This document shows, one piece after another, positions 9,187 through 17,758 of a stretch of 64,000 nt of DNA (position 1 is the stretch's first letter; the number at the start of each line of letters is the position of its first letter). The notes under the pieces were generated by a model, which saw nothing but the letters and a program-made list of their open reading frames with translations, had not been told where the DNA came from and made no database searches. Made by a program: the position numbers and the translations under genes. Location of the stretch: assembly GCA_963205115.1 (NCBI GenBank), contig CAUJHV010000032.1, positions 1-64,000 on the forward strand, written 5' to 3'. Source of the stretch: Pseudomonadota bacterium. Its GTDB lineage: Bacteria > Pseudomonadota > Gammaproteobacteria > Burkholderiales > Burkholderiaceae_C.

Positions 9187-9813
9187 ATGACTGACACCTC
9201 TTGCGGCACGACCCCCTGGCCGCGCGACAGCGCGTTGCCGGACGACCCGCAGCGCCGCCTGTGGCTGGCCGCCTGCGGGCTCGCCGGCGGCGTGGCGGCC
9301 ACCGGCACGGCTGTGCCGCTGGTCTCGACGCTGGCCCCCAGCGAACGGGCGCGCGCACAGGGTGCGGCGGTCGAGGTCGACATCGGCGACATCCCGCCCG
9401 GCGGCATGAAGACCGTCGAGTGGCGCGGCAAGCCGGTGTGGGTGCTGCGGCGCACGCCAGCCATGCTGGCCACGCTGGACGCTCACGACAGCGCGCTGGC
9501 GGACCCCGCCTCGGCGCGCGACCAGCAGCCGGCCTACGCGCGCAATGCCACACGCGCCATCCGCGACGAATTTTTCGTCGCCGTCGGGATCTGCACCCAC
9601 CTGGGCTGCTCGCCCACGGCGATGCCGGCCGGCAGCAGCAACCCCGCGCTGCCGGCCGACTGGGCCGGCGGCTTCTTCTGCCCCTGCCACGGCTCCACCT
9701 TCGACCTGGCCGGGCGCGTCTTTCGCAACAAGCCCGCGCCGACCAACCTGGAAGTGCCGCCGCACCGCTACCTGGGCGCCACGCGGCTGCTCATCGGCGA
9801 CGACACCGCCTGA
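9187..9813 (+). CDS. petA: Unlinked Rieske iron-sulfur protein (PetA paralogue)
   Basis: A 208-residue protein of the ubiquinol-cytochrome c reductase Rieske family. Seen: a Tat-like N terminus (QRRLWLAACGLAGGVAA, membrane anchor about 18-40), VEWRGKPVWVLRRTP as in bc1 Rieske proteins, and both cluster-binding boxes, CTHLGC (about 137-142) and CPCHGS (about 159-164). The C-terminal NKPAPTNLEVPPHRYLG is also typical. Cytochrome b and c1 genes do not follow, so this is a stand-alone copy. GGAG at 9178-9181 is the ribosome-binding site for the ATG at 9187. It probably serves as an alternative bc1 Rieske subunit made when the adjacent activator is on; a second Rieske gene has been described in Rubrivivax gelatinosus. 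Confidence 0.88.
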   Translation: MTDTSCGTTPWPRDSALPDDPQRRLWLAACGLAGGVAATGTAVPLVSTLAPSERARAQGAAVEVDIGDIPPGGMKTVEWRGKPVWVLRRTPAMLATLDAHDSALADPASARDQQPAYARNATRAIRDEFFVAVGICTHLGCSPTAMPAGSSNPALPADWAGGFFCPCHGSTFDLAGRVFRNKPAPTNLEVPPHRYLGATRLLIGDDTA

Positions 9814-9919
9814 TGGTGCCGCGTCACGAATGCCATTTTCGACACTGGCTTCGATCTTCATCGGCACCCTCCAGCAAGCAAGTCCTTGATTCGTAACGAC
9901 TGTGGCCATGAGGCCCGGG

Positions 9920-9936
9920 TTGGCACGCGTCTTGAT
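9920..9936 (+). promoter_or_regulatory. Sigma-54 (-24/-12) promoter of ccoG
   Basis: TTGGCACGCGTCTTGAT shares 15 identical bases with the element upstream of the Rieske gene and again has GA at -12. Predicted transcription start is near 9947, about 27 bases before the ccoG ATG at 9974. That position argues against the in-frame upstream start at 9902. Confidence 0.7.
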
Positions 9937-9973
9937 ACGGTATGGGGTATCTAAACCGTCCGAGCCCACCGCC

Positions 9974-11413
9974 ATGTCCACCGCGTCCGATCCTGCCGTC
10001 GCCTCACCGGGTGCCGCGCCACCGCCCAGCGTGTCGCTGTACGCCGCGCAGCAGAAGATCTACGCCCGGGCGGTCAAGGGCCGTTTCGTGCAGTGGCGCT
10101 GGGTCTTCGTGTGGCTGACGCAGCTGCTGTTCTACGGCCTGCCCTGGGCGATGTGGAACGGCCGCCAGGCGGTGCTCTTCGACATCGAGGCGCGGCGCTT
10201 CTACATCTTCGGCCTGGTGCTTTATCCGCAAGACTTCATCTACCTGACGGCGCTGCTGCTGCTGTCGGCCTATTCGCTGTTCCTGTTCACCGCGGTCGCC
10301 GGGCGGCTGTGGTGCGGCTACACCTGCCCGCAGACGGTCTACACCGAGATCTTCATGTGGATCGAGCGCCACTTCGAAGGCGACCGCAACGCGCGCATGA
10401 AGCTCGACGCCGCGCCCTGGTCGTCGAAAAAACTGGCGCGCAAGGGCGGCAAACAGCTGGCCTGGGGGGCCTTCGCACTGCTCACGGGTTTCAGCTTCGT
10501 CGGCTATTTCGTGCCCATCCGCGACCTGGGCGGGGCAATGGCGGCGATGACGCTGAGCCCCTGGGAAACCTTTTGGGTGTTCTTCTACAGCCTGGCGACC
10601 TTCGGCATGGCCGGCTTCCTGCGCGAGCAGGTCTGCAAATACATGTGCCCCTACGCGCGCTTCCAGAGCGCGATGTTCGACAAGGACACGCTCATCATCA
10701 CCTACGACGCGCAGCGTGGCGAACCCCGCGGCGCGCGCTCGCGCAAGGCCGGCGCCACGACCCAGGGTGATTGCGTCGATTGCGACATGTGCGTGCAGGT
10801 CTGCCCCACCGGCATCGACATCCGCAAGGGCCTGCAGTACGAGTGCATCGGCTGCGCCGCCTGCGTGGATGCCTGCGACGCGATGATGACCAAGCTGAAG
10901 ATGCCCACCGGCCTGGTGCGCTACGACACGCAGAACGGCCTGGCGCAGGGCCTGAGCGCCGGCCAGCGCCTGCGCCGCGTCTTCCGCCCGCGCGTGCTGG
11001 TCTACACGGCGGCGCTGCTGGCCATCACCGCGGCCGTGGGCACCAGCCTGGTCCTGCGCACGCCGTTCAAGGTGGACGTGGTGCGCGACCGCGCCACGCT
11101 GGCGCGCCTGGTCGACGAGGGCGCCATCGAGAACATCTACCGGCTGCAGCTGATGAATGCCACCGAGCGCGCGCAGACCTACCGCGTCGAGGCGGACGGC
11201 CTCGAAGGCCTGCAGATGGCCGCACCGGTCAGCGTCACCGTGGCGCCCACGCAGGCGCGCTGGGTGACGGTGGCACTGCGCGTGCCGCCCCAGACGGCGC
11301 AGAGCGTCAAGCCCGGCGCCTACCCGATCCATTTCCGCATCGAGCGCGTGGCTGGCGACGGCGACACGGCGCGCGAACTGCGCGAGAAGTCGACCTTCGT
11401 GCTGCCGCGCTGA
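9974..11413 (+). CDS. ccoG: Cytochrome oxidase accessory ferredoxin CcoG (FixG/RdxA)
   Basis: A 479-residue membrane-bound polyferredoxin. CcoG proteins help cbb3 oxidase biogenesis; work on other bacteria indicates reduction of Cu(II) for copper delivery. Seen: transmembrane segments near residues 40-60, 80-105, 160-180, 190-215 and about 345-365; the CGYTCPQTVY motif; the CKYMCPYARFQ motif; two ferredoxin clusters (CVDCDMCVQVCPTGIDI and CIGCAACVDACDAMM, about 271-310); and a C-terminal immunoglobulin-like periplasmic domain. The start was set at 9974 because the promoter lies just upstream. No ccoNOQP genes are adjacent; its partner here is a Rieske gene under the same type of promoter. Confidence 0.93.
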   Translation: MSTASDPAVASPGAAPPPSVSLYAAQQKIYARAVKGRFVQWRWVFVWLTQLLFYGLPWAMWNGRQAVLFDIEARRFYIFGLVLYPQDFIYLTALLLLSAYSLFLFTAVAGRLWCGYTCPQTVYTEIFMWIERHFEGDRNARMKLDAAPWSSKKLARKGGKQLAWGAFALLTGFSFVGYFVPIRDLGGAMAAMTLSPWETFWVFFYSLATFGMAGFLREQVCKYMCPYARFQSAMFDKDTLIITYDAQRGEPRGARSRKAGATTQGDCVDCDMCVQVCPTGIDIRKGLQYECIGCAACVDACDAMMTKLKMPTGLVRYDTQNGLAQGLSAGQRLRRVFRPRVLVYTAALLAITAAVGTSLVLRTPFKVDVVRDRATLARLVDEGAIENIYRLQLMNATERAQTYRVEADGLEGLQMAAPVSVTVAPTQARWVTVALRVPPQTAQSVKPGAYPIHFRIERVAGDGDTARELREKSTFVLPR

Positions 11414-11444
11414 TCCGCGGGCAGGCGGCCAGGCCCGACGAACG

Positions 11445-12638
11445 TCAGAACGCCAGCGCCAGCACCTCGGCCTGCAGGCCGCTGACGGCCGGCTGCACCC
11501 GGCGCCAGCGGCGCAGCGACACCGCGCCGCCGGCATCCAGCGGCTGTGCCGGGGGCAAGGGCAGCGCCGCGCCGGCTTGCGGGCCTGCGGGCTGCTGCGG
11601 CGCCGGGCGCCAGCCTTCGGTGGCGGCATCGTCGTCCAGCCAGCGCCAGCCGGCGCCCAGCAGGCCGCGTTGCGCCGCCAGCCGGACGATGCGCTCGCAG
11701 GCCGCGCGTGTCAGGCGCAGCGCCAGCTGCTCCCAGCGGCGCTGGATCACCGGGTGCGCCCAGGCGTCTTCCAGCGCGGTGCGCACGCGCTGGCGGTCGC
11801 AGGCCCAGCCCGCCGACAGGCGCCGCGCCAGCATCGCATTCATGAACATGAAGTAGCAGCGGCGCGCGTCGGCATCGGGCATCAGCGTGCCCAGCGTCGT
11901 CATGCGCCGCGCGTAGGCCTCGCCCGTGAAGAGCTGGGTCAGGATGACCTGCAGCGCCTGCACCGGGTTGAGCAACCGCACGCGGTTGGGCGGCAGCACC
12001 CGCAGCGGGTGCACGGCCAGGCGCTCGTGCGGCACCGCCACGGCCAGGCTCAGCAGCCCGGCCAGCCGCTCCCAGTGCACGGCCTCCAGGCCGCCGAAGG
12101 CCTGCAGCTCCTCCTTGCGCAGGCGCCGCGCGATATCCATGGCCTGCGCCGCATCGGCCGCGCCGCGCGCCTGCGCCACACGCCGGCTGACGGTGACCAG
12201 GTGGCCGGCCGCATAACCTGCGGCCGGATCCAGGCGCATGACCACGGCGTCCGTCGGCAGTTCGGCGCCATGGGTGAGCACCTCACGCGTCACCGGGCAC
12301 TGCAGCGGCTCGATCTGCGCGAAGTAGCGCGGCGTCAGCATCACGCCTTCGAAAGGCACACCCTCCAGCCAGGCGCGCAGGCGCAGTTCGAGCCACTGGC
12401 GCACGTGGCGCGAGGGCTGCAGCGTGCGCGCACCAAAGGCCGCGCGGCCGGCCTCCCAGCCCTGGCGCACCGGGTGCGCGCCGTGCAGGTGGTCCGCCGG
12501 CGGCGTCAGGCGGTGGTGGGCAAAGTCCCAGCCGATCTCGAAGCCGGTGGCGTCGAAACCGCCGGACCCGTCCAGGGCGGCGCAATCGCCCGGCTGCTGC
12601 GGGGCGTTCGGAAACAGGGGCAGGGCGATCTGGGTCAT
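11445..12638 (-). CDS. Uncharacterised protein divergent from WYL regulator
   Basis: A 397-residue protein I do not recognise. Seen: start MTQIALPLFPNAPQQPG, no signal peptide or membrane segment, many Trp, Arg and Leu. In the middle there is a segment CPVTREVLTHGAELPTDAV followed by GYAAGHLVTVSRRVAQARG. This resembles the layout of HNH nuclease folds (paired ligand, central strand, then G-N-L and N-x-x-K) but without their His and Asn residues. The C terminus is Pro/Gln rich. I chose the ATG at 12638 with GGAGA-like bases just upstream; the frame is open further. The gene is divergent from a WYL-domain regulator across a perfect 9-bp inverted repeat, suggesting it is that regulator's target. 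Confidence 0.7.
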   Translation of the reverse strand: MTQIALPLFPNAPQQPGDCAALDGSGGFDATGFEIGWDFAHHRLTPPADHLHGAHPVRQGWEAGRAAFGARTLQPSRHVRQWLELRLRAWLEGVPFEGVMLTPRYFAQIEPLQCPVTREVLTHGAELPTDAVVMRLDPAAGYAAGHLVTVSRRVAQARGAADAAQAMDIARRLRKEELQAFGGLEAVHWERLAGLLSLAVAVPHERLAVHPLRVLPPNRVRLLNPVQALQVILTQLFTGEAYARRMTTLGTLMPDADARRCYFMFMNAMLARRLSAGWACDRQRVRTALEDAWAHPVIQRRWEQLALRLTRAACERIVRLAAQRGLLGAGWRWLDDDAATEGWRPAPQQPAGPQAGAALPLPPAQPLDAGGAVSLRRWRRVQPAVSGLQAEVLALAF

Positions 12639-12696
12639 GGCGTCTCTCCGGGCTGGTCTCACCGGGACGTCCCCGGCAGATGCAGTCTCGGCGCCC

Positions 12697-12719
12697 GGTG
12701 TCTCATGACGTGAGACACC
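12697..12719. promoter_or_regulatory. Perfect 9-bp inverted repeat, likely WYL-regulator operator
   Basis: GGTGTCTCA (12697-12705) and TGAGACACC (12711-12719) are perfect complements separated by 5 bp. The site sits in the 173-bp divergent spacer, about 60 bp from the unknown gene's start and about 90 bp from the WYL gene's start. A partial half-site (GTCTCACC) occurs near 12655-12662. Confidence 0.6.
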
Positions 12720-12811
12720 ATGCGGCAGAATCGGATTTGCCGATCTGCGGCGGCAGCGGGCCATCCGCACGTCGCCGCACCACCCCTTGCCGCCGCGCGC
12801 GGACACCGCAC

Positions 12812-13810
12812 ATGGAACGCACCGAACGCCTCTACGCCATCGAACGCCTGATCCGCCACCGCGGCCACGTCAGCTTCGCCGCGCTGCAGGAGGCGCTGGA
12901 GGTCTCGCGCGCCACGCTGTGGCGCGATATCGAATACCTGCGCAGCCGCCTGGGCGCGCCCATCGAATACGACCGTTTCGTCAACGGCTACCGCTTCGCG
13001 GCACCCTCGGGCGCCGCGCGCAGCGAGGCCCACGAGCTGCCGGGCCTGTGGTTCAGCGAACGCGAGCTGTACGCGCTGCTGATGGCCTGGCAGCTGCTCA
13101 GCGAGCTCGACACCGACGGCCCGCTGAGCCGCCACCTGCAGCCGCTGCTGGCACGCATCCAGGGCCTGCTGGGCGACTCGGCCGGCGGGCAGGACGCCAA
13201 CGCCGGCGCGCAGGCCCTGACGCAGCGCGTGCGCATCATCGGCGCGGCCCGGCGGCCCGTGCCGGCACGGCATTTCGAGCTGGTGGGCGAATCGCTGGTG
13301 AAACGTCGGCGCCTGCACATCCGCTACCTCACGCGCGGGCGCGGCGAGGTGGGCGAGCGCGAGGTCTCGCCGCAGCGCCTGGTCCACCACCGCAACACCT
13401 GGTACCTGGACGCCTGGTGCCACCGCGTGGACGCGCTGCGGCGCTTTTCGCTGGACGCCATCGAGGAAGCAAATCTGCTCGAGACCCGCACGCGCGAGAT
13501 CCCGCTGAAGACCGTGCAGGCCCGCATGGACGCCGGCTACGGCATCTACGCGGGAGCGCGCCGTCACTGGGCCCGGCTGCTCGTTCAGCCGCAGGCCGCC
13601 GCCTGGATCAGCCGCGAGCAGTGGCACCCGGAACAGCAAGGCCGCTGGCTGCCCGATGGCAGCTACGAACTCAAGCTGCCCTACGCCGACGAGCGCGAGC
13701 TGGTGATGGACCTGCTGCGCCAGGGCAGCGACGTGCGCGTGATCGGCCCGGCCTCGCTGCGCGACGCCGTGCGCCGGCGACTGGCCGCGGCACTGGCCGC
13801 GTACGGCTGA
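12812..13810 (+). CDS. WYL-domain (DeoR/YafY-like) transcriptional regulator
   Basis: A 332-residue regulator. Seen: N-terminal winged helix-turn-helix (RLYAIERLIRHRGHVSFAALQEALEVSRATLWRDIEYLR split over residues 5-45) and a WYL domain (about 150-230) with HIRYLTRGRGEVGEREVSPQ and HHRNTWYLDAWCHR. A C-terminal WCX-like extension follows. WYL regulators bind nucleic-acid or nucleotide ligands and often control defence or repair genes, though many control metabolism. The ATG at 12812 follows a GC-rich leader without a clear ribosome-binding site. The only divergent neighbour is the unknown 397-residue protein. No phage-defence effector is recognisable beside it. Confidence 0.88.
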   Translation: MERTERLYAIERLIRHRGHVSFAALQEALEVSRATLWRDIEYLRSRLGAPIEYDRFVNGYRFAAPSGAARSEAHELPGLWFSERELYALLMAWQLLSELDTDGPLSRHLQPLLARIQGLLGDSAGGQDANAGAQALTQRVRIIGAARRPVPARHFELVGESLVKRRRLHIRYLTRGRGEVGEREVSPQRLVHHRNTWYLDAWCHRVDALRRFSLDAIEEANLLETRTREIPLKTVQARMDAGYGIYAGARRHWARLLVQPQAAAWISREQWHPEQQGRWLPDGSYELKLPYADERELVMDLLRQGSDVRVIGPASLRDAVRRRLAAALAAYG

Positions 13811-13871
13811 AGCGGCGCCGGCAGAGGTCGACGACCGTCAGGCCGAAGGCCCGCGCGGACACCGCCCGGGT

Positions 13872-15890
13872 TCAGTGGCTCTGCCGGGCCCCGGACGCGG
13901 CGCCATCGCACGGCGGCGGCGGGAGAGGCATCGCGTGCCCGTCCGCCGCACCGGCAAGAGCCAGCGGCGCCGTCAAGGTGAACCCGAACGTGGTCCCCTG
14001 ACCCTGCTGGCTGTGCACCTCCAGATCGCTGCCCATGCGCCGCAGCAACTGCCGGCTCAGCACCAGCGCCAGGCCAGCGCCGCGATGTGGCTGCGGCCCA
14101 GCCTGCACGGACGGAAGCTCGGAAAACAGCGTCGCCAGCGCCGCGGTGCTGATGCTTTCGCCCGTGTCTTCCACCGCGACGTGCACGGCCTGCATCCCCG
14201 GACCCGCCTCGCGCCGGTGCACCTGGACCGTGACGCGGCCCGCTTCGGCATGCTTCAGCGCGTTGCCCAGCAGCGTGGACAGCACATGGCGCAGGCGCGG
14301 TCCATCGGCAAGCACCGCAGCCTGACCGGCCTGCACATCGACGACCAGGTCCAGACCCTTCTCGCGCACGGCAGCCGCCCAGGCGCCCGTGAGTTCCAGC
14401 GTCAGTTGCGTGATGTCGACCGGCTGGCAGTCCAGCTCGAGGCGACCCGCCTCGAGCCGGGCCAGGTCGAGGATGTCGTTGACGAGCGCCAATGCACCCC
14501 GCACCGACTTCGTGGCCAGCGAGACCTGGCGCGACTGCCACGGGTCGAGCCTGGACTGCTGCAGCAACGCGTTCACGCCCATCACCTGGGTCAGGACCGC
14601 ACGGATCTCGTGGCCGAGGTAGGCCACCAGCCGTCCTTGTTCGATCACATCGGATCCGGGCGCCGGCGCCTGCTGCATCGACCGCTGCAGGGCCGAGATG
14701 CTGGAGTCCAGCGCATCCAGGCGCGCGCGGCCATGCGCTGCGCGCCGCCGGGGCGCGCCAGGCGGTTTCTGCTGCAGCTTCAGCGACAGATAGCGCGCCC
14801 GCGCGCTGTGGCCCAGCAGGGGCAGCGATGCCTGCTGCGCCGCCTTGTGTGCCTGCAGGGCCGCCCGGAAGTCGCCCAGGATTTCGCAGGCTTCGCGCAC
14901 CACATCGTGCAGGCGCACCAGGTTGTACGGCGTCTGCGCGTGCGGCTGCGCCGCCGCCGCGGCCAGGCCCTCCTCGCAGACCGCGCGTGCCTGCCCGGCC
15001 TGCCCCAGGCCCAGCAGAACCCGGCCCTTGGCCCACACCCAGGCGCTGGTGCGGTGGCGGTCGCCACGCGCATCGGGCGATGCCACATCGACGATCTTCA
15101 GGGCCTGCTCGGCCCGCCCGCTGGCCAGCAGCCCCAGTGCGATGGCCACGCCCTTGGCCTGCTGTTCCTGCACGCTGAACGCGCCGACCTGCGCGCGCCA
15201 GTGGGCCAGCACGCGAGCGGCCTCGTCATAACGACCCTGGACGTCGTGGATGAGGATGAGGTTCTCCCAGACGTGGGGCAGGACCCACGCCATCTCGGCG
15301 CGCTCCAGCCAGAGCTGCGCCTGTTGCTGCAGCGGCAGCGCATCCTCGAGGTTGAGGAGGTTGAGCTGATTGGCAGCCAGGTTGTGCAGTGCAATGGCCT
15401 TGGCCGCCGGGATGTCGAGCGACGCGGCGCAGTGCCAGGCGCGGTAACCCTGCTCCAGGACTTCGTCGAAGTCGGCGCGCTGCATGGCGATCTCGGCCAG
15501 CCCCAGGGCGCTGACGATCTGGTCGGTCGGGCTGCGGCCGGTCTCCGTGCGCATGTCCGCGGCATGCGCGAGGGACCACGCCCGGTGGACTTCGCCCCTG
15601 CGCAGCCACAGGACCGCGCGCAGATCGTTCACCAGGCGCAGCACACGAATCTGCCGTGCGGCATAACAGCGCTGCTCGACCACATCCAGCGCACGATCGG
15701 CCTGGGCATCGGCCCCCTGGGCGACCAGCGGACGCACGGCAAAAAACCAGCCCAGGCACTCCAGGCCGACGTCGTCCAGCGCCAGCCCCTGCCGGATCAG
15801 TGCCTGTGCGGTTTCCGCCAGCGCCAGGGGCTCGCGGAACCACTGCGTCCAGGCCCTGGCTTCGAGCGCGGCGGCGGCGACATCGGACAT
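13872..15890 (-). CDS. Cytoplasmic TPR-domain histidine kinase
   Basis: A 672-residue kinase without signal peptide or membrane helix. Seen: an N-terminal half of helical TPR-like repeats (about 20-390; ALHNLAANQLNLLNLEDALPLQ is one repeat region), a linker, then HisKA with the phospho-acceptor His in YLGHEIRAVLTQVMG (about residue 450). The HATPase follows, with N box LLGNALKHAEAG, G1 box EDTGESIS and G2 box GAGLALVLSRQLL. The G1 box has ES where DxGxG would give more glycines. No response regulator is adjacent, so the partner is encoded elsewhere. ATG 15890 was preferred over 15923 because GAGAGG lies upstream. The C terminus is Pro/Ala rich. Confidence 0.82.
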   Translation of the reverse strand: MSDVAAAALEARAWTQWFREPLALAETAQALIRQGLALDDVGLECLGWFFAVRPLVAQGADAQADRALDVVEQRCYAARQIRVLRLVNDLRAVLWLRRGEVHRAWSLAHAADMRTETGRSPTDQIVSALGLAEIAMQRADFDEVLEQGYRAWHCAASLDIPAAKAIALHNLAANQLNLLNLEDALPLQQQAQLWLERAEMAWVLPHVWENLILIHDVQGRYDEAARVLAHWRAQVGAFSVQEQQAKGVAIALGLLASGRAEQALKIVDVASPDARGDRHRTSAWVWAKGRVLLGLGQAGQARAVCEEGLAAAAAQPHAQTPYNLVRLHDVVREACEILGDFRAALQAHKAAQQASLPLLGHSARARYLSLKLQQKPPGAPRRRAAHGRARLDALDSSISALQRSMQQAPAPGSDVIEQGRLVAYLGHEIRAVLTQVMGVNALLQQSRLDPWQSRQVSLATKSVRGALALVNDILDLARLEAGRLELDCQPVDITQLTLELTGAWAAAVREKGLDLVVDVQAGQAAVLADGPRLRHVLSTLLGNALKHAEAGRVTVQVHRREAGPGMQAVHVAVEDTGESISTAALATLFSELPSVQAGPQPHRGAGLALVLSRQLLRRMGSDLEVHSQQGQGTTFGFTLTAPLALAGAADGHAMPLPPPPCDGAASGARQSH

Positions 15891-16148
15891 GAAGGGCACA
15901 ACCTCTCGAGATGGCCGCCGCATCGCGTGGCGGGTCCGAAAAGAGCTTACGTCGGCCCCATGGCGTCCACAAGCTATCCCAAAGGCCTGCCCCTGGCGGT
16001 TCCGGCCGGTGCAAAAGGCGCCTGCCGCCGCGTTGGCGAGGCCTTCATCCTGGCTTCACTTTCACCTCATCAGCCGCTCATCCGGCCTGCCTAGAGTCCC
16101 CTGCATGGCTGGCGCGCCTCCCGCACCGACCGTCCAAGGAGACCCACG

Positions 16149-17651
16149 ATGAACCGCACACGCACCCTCTCGCTCACCGCCACGGCCGCCGCCGCCGCGA
16201 TGCTGGCTTTCACCCTCAACGCCAGCGCCGCCGATGGCTGGAAGCTGCCGTCCTGGCTGCATGTCGGCCCGACGGCCGCAGCCACCACCCAGCCCGCACC
16301 CGCTGCACCGGTGGCGTCCACGCCGATCGCGCCGCTGGCCGGCAGCACGCTGCCGAACTACCGCGCCATCGTCCAGGCCGAAGGCCCGGCGGTCGTCGGC
16401 ATCACGGTGGCCGGGCTGCACCAGTCCGACGAAGGGTCTGCGCCCACCCAGGGTCCGGCGCCCGACGACTCACCCTTCTTCCGCTTCTTCCGCGGCCTGC
16501 CGGGGTTCCAGATGCCGCCGCACGAAGCCACGCCCTTCCGCGGCCAGGGTTCGGGCTTCATCGTCAGTGCCGACGGCATCATCCTGACCAACGCACACGT
16601 GGTGCGCGACGCCAAGCAGGTGACGGTCAAGCTGGCGGACCGGCGCGAATTCCCGGCCAAGGTGCTGGGCTTCGACACGACCACCGACATCGCGGTGCTG
16701 AAGGTCGATGCGAAGGGCCTGCCCACGGTGACGCTGGGCGACGCCGGCCGCGCGCAGGTGGGGGACTGGGTCCTGGCCATCGGTGCGCCCTTCGGCTTCG
16801 AACAATCGGCCACGCAGGGCATCATCAGTGCCAAGGGCCGCTCACTGCCGGGCGAGAGCGTGGTGCCGTTCATCCAGACCGACGCCGCCGTCAACCCGGG
16901 CAATTCCGGCGGCCCGCTGTTCGACAGCAGCGGGCGCGTGATCGGCGTGAACGCGCAGATCTACTCGCGCAGCGGCGGCTTCCAGGGTCTGGCCTTCGCG
17001 ATTCCGATGGACGTGGCGCTTCACGTGAAGGACCAGATCCTCGCCCATGGTCACGTCAGCCATGCGCGGCTGGGCGTGACGCTGCAGGACCTCTCGGCCC
17101 CGCTAGCAGCATCCTTCGGGCTGAAGGCGCCCGACGGTGCGCTGGTGGCCAGCGTCGTGCCCCACAGCGCGGCAGCCAAGGCCGGCCTGAAGGCGGGTGA
17201 CGTGATCACTGCCGTCGACGGCACCCCGGTGCAGGTGGCGGGCGACGTCTCCAGCCGTGTGGGCCTGGCCGAGCCGGGCGACCACTTCCCGCTGGTCGTG
17301 TGGCGCGACAAGACCCGCCTGGACGTGCCGGTCACACTGGGCAAGGCCGAAGCCGAGCCGCGCGAGGCCGCGGCCGCCATCGAGGGCGGCTCGCTGGGCT
17401 TGGCGGTGCGCCCGCTGGACCGCGCCGAGCAGAAGAGCGCGGGCGTCGATCACGGCCTGCTCGTCGAGCAGGTGTCGGGGCCGGCGCAGCTGGCGGGGGT
17501 CGCGCCGGGCGACGTGCTGCTGGCGCTCAACGGCAAGCCGGTCAACCGCGTCGACCAGGTGCGCGAGGCGCTGCGCAACCATCCCAAGCAGGTGGCGCTG
17601 CTCGTGCTGCGCGACGGCCAGCAGATCTTCGTCCCGGTGAACCTGGGATGA
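16149..17651 (+). CDS. Do/DegQ-family periplasmic serine protease
   Basis: A 500-residue HtrA-family protease and chaperone of the periplasm. Seen: signal peptide (about 1-28), a Pro/Ala linker, and a chymotrypsin-like domain with the full triad: His in TNAHVV (about 150), Asp in TTTDIAVLKV (about 180) and Ser in GNSGGPLF (about 253). Two PDZ domains follow (about 290-375 with GALVASVVPHSAAAKAGLKAGD, and 410-500 with GLLVEQVSGPAQLAGVAPGD). Loop LA contains the FFRFFRGLPGF segment typical of DegP/DegQ. AAGGAGA precedes the ATG. Downstream lie a small exported protein on the same strand and a two-component system on the other, which may regulate this protease. Confidence 0.92.
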   Translation: MNRTRTLSLTATAAAAAMLAFTLNASAADGWKLPSWLHVGPTAAATTQPAPAAPVASTPIAPLAGSTLPNYRAIVQAEGPAVVGITVAGLHQSDEGSAPTQGPAPDDSPFFRFFRGLPGFQMPPHEATPFRGQGSGFIVSADGIILTNAHVVRDAKQVTVKLADRREFPAKVLGFDTTTDIAVLKVDAKGLPTVTLGDAGRAQVGDWVLAIGAPFGFEQSATQGIISAKGRSLPGESVVPFIQTDAAVNPGNSGGPLFDSSGRVIGVNAQIYSRSGGFQGLAFAIPMDVALHVKDQILAHGHVSHARLGVTLQDLSAPLAASFGLKAPDGALVASVVPHSAAAKAGLKAGDVITAVDGTPVQVAGDVSSRVGLAEPGDHFPLVVWRDKTRLDVPVTLGKAEAEPREAAAAIEGGSLGLAVRPLDRAEQKSAGVDHGLLVEQVSGPAQLAGVAPGDVLLALNGKPVNRVDQVREALRNHPKQVALLVLRDGQQIFVPVNLG

Positions 17652-17758
17652 GCCTTTCGGCGGGCGCCGGCTTTTGGCGGCCCGCCGGGCTGGTTCGGCA
17701 GCCCATCGACACACCCAGCGCCGGCGCCCGAACCGCGACGCCGCGAAGAGGACACATC

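Noticed and set aside
9902..9973. Upstream start for ccoG at 9902
   Set aside because: It would put the -24/-12 promoter inside the gene; the conserved protein begins well after ATG 9974.
11445..13810. A known phage-defence system around the WYL regulator
   Set aside because: No nuclease, cyclase, ATPase or toxin gene is recognisable next to it; only one unknown protein is paired with it.
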